Shown: positions 35,241-44,758 of the stretch, in pieces
How positions within the stretch are numbered: the first letter of the stretch is position 1
How the letters are laid out: each line of letters opens with the position of its first letter
Made by a program: the position numbers and the translations under genes
Source of the DNA: Cyanophora paradoxa
Taxonomy: Eukaryota; Glaucocystophyceae; Cyanophorales; Cyanophoraceae
Direction of reading: 5' to 3'
Assembly: GCA_004431415.1 (NCBI GenBank)
Contig: QPMI01000401.1
Coordinates: forward strand, 248,001-312,000
Length of the DNA stretch: 64,000 nt
The notes under the pieces: generated by a model
Databases searched by the model: none
Told to the model about the DNA's origin: nothing
What the model saw: the letters and a program-made list of their open reading frames with translations, nothing else

Positions 35241-36403
35241 ATGCGGCCAACGCGCGTCGTCGGCGCCGGGCGTAGCACGTCGACGTTGGCGGCCGTACTC
35301 GCCGGCGTTCTCCTCGTTTGCCTGTTTGCAAGCGCCTTCGCGGCCTCCTGTGTGGTGAGCAAGACGCTGCGACTCGCGCGCCGGCCGCGCGCACGACACA
35401 CGATACACGAGCTGTCTACTGCATGCGACAACATTTAGACTGCGACCTCATATTGCGCTGCCAAATTGCGCATAGCTTCGCGAGGCACCCCGCCGGCGCG
35501 ACGCCATCTGACCGGATCGGCGGGACGCATGCGCAGACACGAGGCGATGAACCCGTTGATCTTGCTCAGCTAAACGCGAAGGATCCCGCGTACTACAAGT
35601 CGGGCACAGCCGACAGCGGGCTCGAAGTCTTCTTTCAGGTTCGCGTGGCTTCGCGCGGGGGCCGCCTGTGACAGTACTGCGTTATAACTAGCTCTCATGA
35701 TCAACGTGCGCGCTCGGCAGATCTGTGGCGCCTCGGTAGATGCGACCGTGAACCCGGAAATGGCAAGCTGCGGAACTGCGACGTCCCTCGGCTTTGCTGT
35801 CGTCAAGAACGCGTCGGACGGGAGCTGGGACTGCACTGCCCTGGGCGCCGCCGATCCCGAGGTTGTCGCATTGACGACTGGGGATGCGCCAGGCTATGTC
35901 GTACAGACGAAAGACCTCTGGTATTTTTATCTCGATTTTAACCAGTTGGCATCTGTCACACTGACTGGATTGAATTTCGCAGGGTTAAGGTCCTTTGCGA
36001 CGATCAGGCGGATTCGGTTCAGATCGCAGGAGACCCTGTATACGCGGAAGACACTGGTCTCTTCACTGTCGCCGTGTCCTCGAAAGCTGTTTGTGTCACT
36101 CCATCCTCCGGGCACAGCAGTGTGCTCTTCATCTTCTTCGTGTTCTTCCTGCTGGCATTGGGCGTGTACTGCGGCGTGGGGATAGCCTGGAAGCGCAGAA
36201 CCCTTGGTGTCTCAGGCATTGAGGTGAGCTTCTGTTTTGACTTGCCATGATCAAACTCGCCACAAATTTTTTGTTCATGATTATTTGTGCAGGCGATCCC
36301 CAATGTCGAGTTCTGGCGATCAATCCCTGCATACATGAACGCTCTCTGGCATGCAACGCTTGCCAGGTTCAGAAATCAATCTGAGTACACACCTCTAGCT
36401 TAG
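35241..36403 (+). CDS. MRH-type transmembrane sorting receptor (M6PR/ATG27-like)
   Basis: The ATG at 35241 opens MRPTRVVGAGRS, then the hydrophobic signal STLAAVLAGVLLVCLFASA. The lumenal part is Cys-rich, with six or more cysteines (YCDLILRCQ, RARQICGASVD, MASCGTATSLGFAVV, SWDCTALGA, VKVLCDDQADS, KAVCVTP), as in a mannose-6-phosphate receptor homology (MRH) domain. One transmembrane helix follows, SVLFIFFVFFLLALGVYCG. The cytosolic tail has IEAIPNVEFWRSIPAYM, resembling tails of M6PR/ATG27-like proteins, and ends SEYTPLA, containing a YxxPhi endocytic sorting motif (YTPL). A role in Golgi-to-endosome traffic is inferred; carbohydrate binding cannot be confirmed. Confidence 0.78.
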
Positions 36404-36575
36404 AGATGATTCGAATTCATATTTGTAGCATTGTGCAGTCCGTGTTGCAATTGTGTTTATGCCAAGAATTCTTCCTTTCACCCGTATCGTTCCTCCCACC
36501 ATGAGCATCCAATGTCGCTGAAATACACAAGCTCTGTAAATGTAAATGCATTTCCTGGCTACACAGCACCAGGGA

Positions 36576-38152
36576 CTAGGAACCCCCCTTGGCATTGAGG
36601 AAGCTCTTTTTCCTGCCCTCGAAGCCTGGCCTGCGCTTCTTCTGTGCAGATCCACCCTTCTTCTGCACTTCCTGTCAGAGATAGAGCAAGCAGAAATGCT
36701 GCAAAAACCGTACCTTGTCCTTCTTGTCCTTCTTGTCCTTCTTGTCCTTGGACTTATCAACTTTTCTGTTCTTAATATTCTCCATCCGCTGCTTGGCCCG
36801 CTGCTCCTGTGAGTCCTTCTCTGCCTTCTTGCGCTCTTGCCTGCAGACAGAGGGATCCAATCAGCTGATTACAATCAATAGAAGAGAGCTTTGAGCGCAC
36901 CATTTCTGGGCGCTCTTAACCTTGAGCTTCTGTTCTCGCTTCATGCTCTTCTTAATGAGTGCCGGCGAGTCCTTAACCTGTACCCCCAGCATCAAAATGA
37001 GCACTGGAGCCCAGTCCAATCAAAAGCGGACCTTCTCGCCCTGTGCCCGAAGCATCGACTTTTCGTACGCCTTATCTATTGCAAGAGACTGCGAGGAATG
37101 AGCGCTGGCACACGGATGCCTGGATGATGGCAGACGCACGTGTCCCTCCTCAGTGCCCTTTAACGCCTGAAGCTGCTCCTTCTCCGTCTCTGCCTGCAAA
37201 AAGACTCGGGATTTATTGAGTTGTCTGACAAGACGGTGTTACCTTCTTCAAGAGGGCCGCCTTGCTCTTGTGCTTCTCTTTCCTTTCCTTCTGCAGAATG
37301 GTTGTGGGCATTGGCCTCTTTCCGGCGAACTCGACCTTGCCGAATTGAAGTTCCGCATCCTTCTGCAAATGAAGTGTTATTTTGTGCGACGAATGCAGGA
37401 CTTGACCAGTGCAGGCTAACCACGCTAGGCAGTGGCTTGGGGGCAGGCTTAGCTGGAGCCTCGTCCTCGGAACCGGACGGCTCTGTGCGGGGGAGCGGTG
37501 AACGGGCGAAGCAGAGCTAAAACAAGGGACTCACGATGCTCGTGCTCGCCCTCGTGCTGCGAACTCTCCTTCTTCGCCTTTTTCGCCTTCGGCTCCTTCT
37601 TCTTCGGTTCCTTGCGCTTCGGCTCCCGCTGCTGCTTCCTCTGCTCCTCCGCATGCCTCCTTTGCCGCAGGTCCTCGAGGCGCTTGTGCAAGCGCTCGCG
37701 CAACTCCTCGATTGACGCGGCCCCCGTTTTCAGCGGGCGCTCGGCTGCTCGGCGAGGATGATCACGCGTACGTCGCTCACAAGCGCACGCGCATGCACAC
37801 CCTTGGGTTCGTTCTCCTTCTGGAGCCGCTGCAGCTCCGAGATCGACTTCGCCTGCTCGGGATCGAACTGGTGCGGCGAGTCAGCCAGCGAGCGTGCGCG
37901 CAATCGTGCGTAGCTAGCATACCTTCGCCTTCTTCCGGATCTTGGCGCTCGCCTCCTTCTGCTCTTGCTTTGGCGCCTTGCGCTTCTTGTTCTTGCCGAG
38001 CTTCGGGGCCTGAGAGCGCCGTGAGCGGCTAGCTCTGGAACGGCGCCGGGCACGCTTACCCAATCCGCATCATCGCGGGGCATGTAGAACTGCGCCGGGA
38101 TGAGGTCGAGACAGGCGTCGAAGAACCGGGCGGTCTGTAGAGCCCGCTCCAT
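36576..38152 (-). CDS. SURF6: SURF6/Rrp14-like nucleolar protein
   Basis: The ATG at 38152 gives MERALQTARFFDACLDLIPA with QFYMPRDDADW, the N-terminal SURF6 signature. Long Lys/Glu/Arg-rich helical exons follow (SIEELRERLHKRLEDLRQRR, RKEPKKKEPKAKKAKKE), then LQFGKVEFAGKRPMP and TTILQKERKEKHKSKAALL, the conserved C-terminal block (KDSPALIKKSMKREQKLK, KSAQKWQERKKAEKDSQEQR), a KKDKKDKKDK repeat, and the diagnostic terminus RRPGFEGRKKSFLNAKGGS. The family acts in nucleolar pre-rRNA processing and 60S assembly. Introns are short. It is divergent from TAF12 with a gap of about 200 bp. Confidence 0.88.
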
Positions 38153-38348
38153 CGCTACACTTTCTAAAAGCACTAGCGCAGGTGGATTCGATCGCGCTGC
38201 TTCCGCCGCCGCGAGGCAGGGTTCGATCGTCGGGGTACGTGGAAATCAGTCTAGACCTGGGTTCTTGGCGAGCGGAACTGGCTTGAGCCTTCGAGAATCT
38301 GATCGAGAAGCTCGGCTTGCAGCGGAAGCGTGAGCTTGCGTGCCAGCG

Positions 38349-38972
38349 ATGAACCCCGCCAGGCCCGTCGTCGGCGGGCGGGGTCTCGCCGAGCCGCCGC
38401 CGCAGCCCGTGCCGAAACGGAAGCTGCAGGACCTCGTTGACAAGGTAGACCGCATTTGAATGAAACGCCTCGCATGCACTCTTCTCGCGTCGCGCACGCT
38501 CACCTCGGCTCCAGATCAATCCGAACGAGAAGCTCGACCCGGATGTGGAGGAGGTTAGCTAAACTCGACGCGCGCAGCGGTAGCATGGCTAAGGCGGCTC
38601 GCTCTCGCAGATGCTCCTTGAAATCGCCGACGACTTCTTGAGCAGCGTCACTGCGATGGCCTGCAGCCTCGCGAAGCACAGAAAGTCGGAAATCCTTGAT
38701 GTCAAGGATCTGAAACTGCACCTTGGTCCGCCGCGGCAGCCGCTGGAGTCTCCCATCCCCAGCTGACCCCACCCGCAGAGAAGAACTACAACATTAGCGT
38801 CCCGGGCTTTACATCCTCTCTGGACGATATTCGACCGACCAAGAAGGCTGCGGTGCGCTCTGCTGATGACCGCAACGCACAGAATCGCCCTCACGCGGGT
38901 CCGTAGATGACGGACTTGCACAAGCAGCGCTTGCAGGCAGCGAAGAAGGCAATGTCTAGTAGTAGCAAGTAG
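38349..38972 (+). CDS. TAF12: TFIID subunit 12 (TAF12), histone-fold protein
   Basis: Fully spliced by eye. The ATG at 38349 gives [20 protein letters not shown]. The histone fold is [64 protein letters not shown] and [10 protein letters not shown]. It is followed by the conserved tail DDIRPTKKA and [19 protein letters not shown]. These match TAF12, the H2B-like partner of TAF4 in TFIID and SAGA. The protein is short, with only the fold and its tail; the long N-terminal region of animal TAF12 is absent. All four introns are GT-AG and about 50-65 nt long. Confidence 0.93.
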
Positions 38973-39204
38973 ATTCATAGCTAGATTTCCGACAGTGCAT
39001 TCCCCTGTACATACTGAAATCATAAACTTGAAACCCTGTCGCGAGGAAACCCCGGTGACCCTCCGAGCTCATTAATTGCGAGCTCATTGATTGCACGTTT
39101 TCGCTATCGGTGTCCCTCTTATGCTGCATCTCATCCTTCAGCTGACAGAAGATCCTTCGTGCTCCAAAATTGAAGTCATGCTTATAAATTCAAGTTGAAG
39201 CGCT

Positions 39205-39859
39205 TTAGCTATTTCGGTCCATGAAGTAGGGGTTGGAGGGGACCTGCCCTGTGAACTCTGCTCCAGAGAAGTCGAAGCCAGGTGACTGCGGAATGGAGTA
39301 CATTGGTCATCAGGTTCCCATCGGAAGATAGTCTCTCAATACGTCATTCGCCAGCTCACCTCGGCCTGGAACTTCTCCAGCATCATCTTCTTCTGCATCT
39401 CCTCTGCCTTGAAAGGGTCGAGGCCATGCGCGGGCACCAAAAAGTTCCACACGTCGTGCTCCTTTCCCTTCTGCAAGACGATCCGAATCTCTTTTCCGTC
39501 TTCGGGGCGCTGGGTCACGTCCTCTGCGCGCCGCCCTCAAGCCCGAGGTGAAGAACGCAGACAGAAGGCGAACCGAGGGTCCAGATGGAGTCCTCCGGCT
39601 TGGTGAGGCCCCCAAGCTGGCCTTCGATCATGAGCGGCTGCCCCTTGAGCCCCGCCTTGAGGCTCGACGGCTTGAACTCGACGAGCACGTCCTTCCCGCG
39701 CGTTCCTGCGCGGGTCTGATCGGCGAGTGCGGGTTCGCGCGCGCGGCTGCGCACACCTGGCGGTGCAGGCAGCATGATGTGGACCTCATTCCTCGTCTGC
39801 GACCACTTGCCAGCGCCGCAGGGCGCCCACACCAGCCCGGCCTTCTCGTCGAAGTTCAT
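39205..39859 (-). CDS. NudC domain (CS domain) protein, NUDCD2-like
   Basis: The ATG at 39859 gives MNFDEKAGLVWAPCGAGKWS, then QTRNEVHIMLPAPPG. Further beta strands are GKDVLVEFKPSSLKAGLKGQ and LMIEGQLGGLTKPEDSIWTL. The next exon is DGKEIRIVLQKGKEHDVWNF. The C-terminus has DPFKAEEMQKKMMLEKFQAE, PGFDFSGAEFTGQVPSNPYF and a short MDRNS end. The order and the EMQKKMMLEKFQAENPGFDF-type block match the small NudC-domain proteins of the NUDCD2 group, which are Hsp90-linked co-chaperones associated with dynein. Stop at 39205. Confidence 0.88.
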
Positions 39860-40191
39860 CGCACGTGTGACTCCGCGCGACGAGCGCGCCTGTGCGCGTA
39901 TTTAAACTATCTAGAAGTCTGCCTCCTTTGCTGTCCAGACCGACACGACCGCTGTGAGCTTCTGGAAGAGCGCTGCCTCGGTACTCGCCGGCGGTCGAGG
40001 CTGGCGGCTGATGAGAGGGAGACGAAGAGCGCCTATACGTGGCCGATGCGGTTGTGCAGGGGTCGGCTGCGCTTGCTTCGCTGCTTCGGGTCAAGTTCGA
40101 CCGTACCCGGCAAGCGATCCGTCCGATTCCGTCGCGTCCCGATTGCGTCGGTGCCAGCGATTGTTCCGGGACCAGCGAGAGCCACATAGCG
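39860..40191. other. Divergent promoter region, NudC-like and VKOR genes
   Basis: 332 bases between divergent ATGs. A 5' leader of the VKOR gene may lie here. No promoter element was recognised. Confidence 0.35.
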
Positions 40192-41543
40192 ATGTTCGGC
40201 GGCGCGCGGGGCCGGGCTGCCTTCGCCGCGCCGCTGCCGGCCGGTATCGCGCCGCTGCGCCGCTGCGGTGCTGACGTATGCCGGGCCGGTACCAGCTGCG
40301 CGACGAGCACGCTGAATAAACACCGGCGGCTCGCGCTGCACGGGACGCGCACGCGGCACCGGCTGCGCTTCCCGCAGCGCGATTTCCAGGCCGCGGAGCG
40401 CGGCGGGGGCGCGCCGCTGATGGTGTCCGAGCTCTCCAGCAACCAGCGTCTGGCTTCCACCGTGCTCGCCGCGATGGGCCTCGCGGACACGGCGTACCTG
40501 ACCGTCGCGGCGCAAAGCGTCGTCTGCCCGACCGCCGGCTGCACGCTGGTCTTGACGAGCGAGTACGCACGAGTCTTCGGCTTCCCGCTTCCTGTCATGG
40601 GCCTCGCGGCGTACGGTGCGAGCCCCGCGGCGGCGGGCGGTCGCCCCCGCTGACGTGAGCGCCGCCGGCAGCAACCGCGCTGGCTTTGGCCGCCGGGCCC
40701 TCGCTCGTCGGACAGGGAAGCGAAGGCTCCGAAGAGGGCGCTGGCCTCGCCCGCGTGTCGGCGCTCGGCCTGCAGTTCGTCTCCGGGGCGCTGGCGGCGG
40801 CGAGCGTCTACTTTGTGTACCTGATGGCCGTCGTGATCGACGAGTGGTGCATCTACTGCCTCGGATCCGTCGCCACGTCCCTCCTCCTCTTCTCCGTTTC
40901 CGCCGTCGGCTCCCGCGCATGGAAGCTCCCCGCCGCCGGCGCCCTCTCGGCCGCCCTCTTCCTCGCCCTCGCCGCGCCCCCTGCCGAGGACGTCCTACCC
41001 CCCTTGTCTTCCGATACAGCCATCTCCTCCTCTTCCTCCTCGACCCCATCTGCCTCCCAGGAGCCATCCAGTCCCGCCGCCCTCGCCCTCGCCTCCCACC
41101 TCCAGCGCCTCGGCGCCCGCTTTTACGGTTCGCCTGTGCCCTCCAAAGCCTCTGCAGCTCGAGCTCATTCCTTCCCCCTCAGGTGCCTTCTGGTGTACCC
41201 AGTGCGCCGCCCCCTTGCGCGCCCCATCCCGCCCCCGCTTCTAGCCTCACTGCGCGTGCACGCGCAGCTGTGCGGAACAAAAGGCCCTGCTGGGGCCCGA
41301 AGCTTTCGCCATGCTGGATTACGTCGAGTGCGACGCGCGGGTCCAGAACGGTGTACCCGCCACCTGCAAGGAGCGGGGCGTGAAGGGGTACCCCACCTGG
41401 TGCGCCCCAATTCGCTATCTACCCAGTGCTCCCTCCCGCCGCCGCGAGCTCGAGCGATGCGCCGCAGGGAGATCAACGGAGAGCTGTACCCGGGAATCAA
41501 GTCTCTGGAACAGCTCGCAGAGATCAGCGGCCTCGATTCGTGA
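40192..41543 (+). CDS. VKOR-thioredoxin fusion, plastid LTO1-like
   Basis: The ATG at 40192 opens an Arg/Ala/Ser-rich, acid-poor leader of about 80 residues (MFGGARGRAAFAAPLP) suited to plastid targeting. The VKOR domain has helices MGLADTAYLTVAAQ and LGLQFVSGALAAASVYFVYL, the loop cysteines VVCPTAGCTLVL, and the CxxC active site DEWCIYCLGSVAT. Residues YGAFWCTHCAEQKALLGPE (spliced) then give a thioredoxin-like domain with a CTHC site, YVECDARVQNG, CKERGVKGYPTW (cis-proline loop) and EINGELYPGIKSLEQLAEI. This fusion forms disulfides in the thylakoid lumen in plants and cyanobacteria. Stop TGA at 41541-41543. Confidence 0.9.
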
Positions 41544-41746
41544 TCGGCCGCGGCCGTGCGCGCGTTCTTGTCACAGTGTCACGTATACGTATGCATATTG
41601 AAATCAAAGAAACTGGACTGGACTGCCTCTGTGGTTCTTGAATAAGGAGAGGAATTATTATGAAAGGCCGCGCGGTGCGGTGGACGGGATCGGAGCGCCC
41701 CGGGCCGGCCGGCCCGCCGCGCCGGGTGGGAAAGGCTCAGCTGAGC

Positions 41747-44448
41747 TCAGCTGAGGAAGCGCTTCACGTTCGCCACGATGCCGTCGACCTCCATCATGGC
41801 GCCCATGCCTTCCATGCCGAAAGCGAGCGGTCAGGCGCAGCTGCCTTCGAACGGGGCGGGGCGGGACGGGGCGGGGAGGCACCTTTGTCCCCGCAGGCGA
41901 GCACCTTGGAGACGGGCTCGAGGACGATCACGCCCCACGACCGCAGCTTCCGCAGCTGCGGCGCGGGGCTCAGAGGGGGCGGAGGGCGGCGGGCGGCGGA
42001 GGGGCCAGCGCCCGCCTGCTCGGCCGTGATCGGGTGCTCCCACATGCACGTGTTCATCGCGGGGGCGACCTGCGGGGCCGGGGGGGGGGTACGGGATGAG
42101 AACGCGGCTGGGCTGGGCCCGACAAGAATGAGCGCGCCATGAAGGGGCGGTTGAAGTCCCAGGCGCGGGCGACGCAGGTGAGGAGGTTGTCGCAGAGGCC
42201 GTTGGAGACCTTGGCCAGCGTGTTCGCCGAGAGCGGCGCGATGAGCAGAAGGTCCGCCCACCGCCGCAGCTGCAGCGCCCGGGGCTCGGCTCGGACGGGA
42301 GGATATGGTGGGGGGGTGGGGGTACCTCGATGTGGACGACGGGGTCGCCGCGCTGGGACCAGGCGGTCCACTCGTCCGAGTTGTTGAGGCAGGCGAGCGT
42401 CGACTCGTTCACGGGGATGGGTGCCAGCCTCAGGAAGTGGTCCGCCCGGTCCGTTGAGAGCACCCGGACCTGCTCGGATTCGAACCGGGGGAGAAGAAGG
42501 CAAACGGGGCCGGGCGGGATTCGAGCGCACGTCCGCGAACTCGGCGAGGCGCACGGCGAGCTCCGCGGCCTTGATGGCGGCGACGCTGCCCGTGAGGCCC
42601 TGCGGCGCGGGTTCGACTCGGGGCGGTGGGATAAGGGAGCGCCCGCGCCCGGCTGACCAGGATGATGTTCGGCCGTCGGCCGGTGGAGGGGCCGTGGTAG
42701 GGTGTGGCGGGGGCGACGGGGATGACGACCTTGGCAGGGGGTATGGGCGCCGCCGCGGAGGCCGCGCTCGCCCCCGGGGCCGCCTCCGTCGCCATGGGGG
42801 TACCGAGGTTGGGAAGGCTGGGGAGGGAGAGGATGGAGTTGGGTACGAGGGAGGGGAGGATGGAGGAGCCGAGGAGGTTGGGGAGGAGGGGGGAGAGGCC
42901 GGCGAGGGGGTTGCCGGCGCCGCCGCCCAGGGACCCGTTCAGGGCGCCCTGGAGCCCCTGGAGCCCCTGAAGCCCCTGGAGCCCCTGGAGTCCTTGCAGG
43001 CCTTGGAGACCTTGGAGCCCCTGTAAGCCCTGCAAACCCTGCAGGCCGGCCAGCCCCTGGAGGGCGTTCAGGAGGAGATTCTGCTGCTGCTGCTGCTGCT
43101 GCTGCGCCCCGGGCCCCGCCGGCGCCGCCCCCGGCACAGGCGGCTGCTCGCCCGGCGAGTGGCCGGCGGCGGGCGTTGCGGCCGAGTGGGGAGCGGGGGC
43201 GGAGTGGTGCATGGGCGGAGGCGGGCCGGCCGGCTTGACGGGCGGTGGGGGCTGGACAGACCGCACGGCGGCGGCTGCGGCTGGGGGAGGGGACGGTGCA
43301 CGGAGGGGCCGGCGACGGCGGGGGAGAGGCACCCGCGGGCGGGCCGTGGGTGGGGCGTGGGGAGGGGCGTGGGACGGGGCGTGGGACGGGGCGTGGGGAG
43401 GGGCGTGGGAAGGGGCGTGGGGAGGGGCGTGGGGAGGGGCGTGGGGAGGGGCATGGGGGGCTGGAAGAGAAGGCTTTGCCAAGGAGGCCGAGGGCTGAGG
43501 CGGAGCGTAGCCGGTGGGGGGCCGGTGGAGGGACTGGGGCTCGGTGCGGGGACGCGCGATCGAGGCCGCCACGGGCGAGGGGCCTGCGGCGCATCAACGG
43601 CGTGCCGAGGGCAGCCTGGAGGGTGGGGGGTACAGGAAAACTCTCACCCGAGGGACGGGGCACGCCGACGACGACGGGGACGGCGGGAGGGGCTTCGGAG
43701 GGGCCCGGGACGGGGCTGGAGACCTGCGTGCGAGTCGGGCGCGGGCGGAAGCGGACGCGGGGCGCAGGCGCACGGTGCTGGGGAGGGAGGTGGGGGTAGA
43801 GGGTTGTGGCCCGGGCCCGGGGGAGGCGAGGCGGCGGGGCTGGACGGCAACTCCGATGGCGGGCGGGGTCGGCGGCGGCGCCCCGTTCGTCGCCAGGGCG
43901 AAGACTGCCGACGCGCTGGGCGCCGCCCCGGGCCGCCCCGAGACGGCCGGGGCCGCGGGGACGGGTGCAGAGCCGTCCGGACCCGTGCCGAAGCGGAACG
44001 GCCTTCCGGCGCTCGAGCTCTGGGTGGGGGTGGAGGCGAACAGGCGGAGCGCCGAGGATCCGGCGGGGGTCGTCGGTGCAGGCGGGCCGGGTCCGACTGC
44101 TGCCGGTGCCTGCGGGACGGGACTCGCTGGCTTGGCCGCCGGAGTTGGGCTGGGCGCCGCAGGGGCGGTGGGCGGCGTGGCGCCAGCCGCCGCCGGCGCG
44201 CTCTGTGCCAGGTCCAAAAGCGCTCCAACGGCAGTTGTCGCCTCTGGCGGTGCTTCGGCCGCTTCCGCAGCGGGCGGAGCGTCATGGGAGGTCATCGTCA
44301 CGTCGCCCGAGCTGCTACCGCGGCGGCTGCCGGAGTTCGCCATCTCGACATCTGGCGCGTCTGCCAGCGGAGCGCTGTCGCTGTTGTAGCCGGCGGACGC
44401 CTCCTCCGTCTCCATGGGCGTTGCGCCGGTCGACGTACCGCCCGACAT
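41747..44448 (-). CDS. PPCDC: Phosphopantothenoylcysteine decarboxylase (HAL3 type) with very long low-complexity N-terminus
   Basis: The C-terminal third is a HAL3/PPCDC flavoprotein of coenzyme A synthesis: RRPNIILV start, [40 protein letters not shown] (catalytic His), [35 protein letters not shown] (substrate-recognition Asn and Met) and [17 protein letters not shown] (catalytic Cys). The stop is at 41747. Upstream lies a long Ala/Pro/Ser-rich extension: the start [18 protein letters not shown] at 44448, poly-Gln (43079-43107), a leucine-glutamine-glycine repeat (42945-43065) and a His-Ala-Pro repeat (43344-43458). The decarboxylase call is firm. That the whole extension belongs to one mRNA is inferred from long open frames and short introns. 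Yeast Hal3/Vhs3 also carry long N-terminal extensions, with a different composition. Confidence 0.8.
42945..43065 (-). repeat. Coding 9-nt repeat, Leu-Gln-Gly tripeptides
   Basis: About 12 successive codon triplets for leucine-glutamine-glycine on the minus strand, with synonymous variation between units, inside the N-terminal extension of the PPCDC gene. Confidence 0.85.
43344..43458 (-). repeat. 12-nt tandem repeat coding His-Ala-Pro-Pro/Ser
   Basis: About nine to ten copies of a unit like GCCCCTCCCCAC on the coding strand, giving HAPP and HAPS repeats in the same open frame as the leucine-glutamine-glycine repeat. Confidence 0.85.
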
Positions 44449-44758
44449 CGGAGCGGGCCGAGATTTCGCTCCGCAGCGGCTAGCTGCGGAACAGGCACCG
44501 CCGGGCGGCGGTGGCGTGAAATGCCTTCAGATCAATCCGCGTGTGCTCCTGGGCGCCCGCGTGCGCGGGTGGGTGAATGGCGCGCTCGGGCCACGAGAGG
44601 CGACGGGGGCCGTAGAAAGAACGGCTTTCGCCACGGCTGCTCCTCTAATTCGACAATAAGTCGAACGAGGGCCCGGTTGGACGAGGGCTTGGCGCGCGAA
44701 CGAAGGCAGGGTACCCCTGCTTACGACTTTGGCGACTTCGCGGCGCGCCAACGGCGGG
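44449..44758. other. Divergent promoter region, PPCDC and uncharacterised gene
   Basis: 310 bases between divergent starts. No clear motif and no coding exon were seen. Confidence 0.35.
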
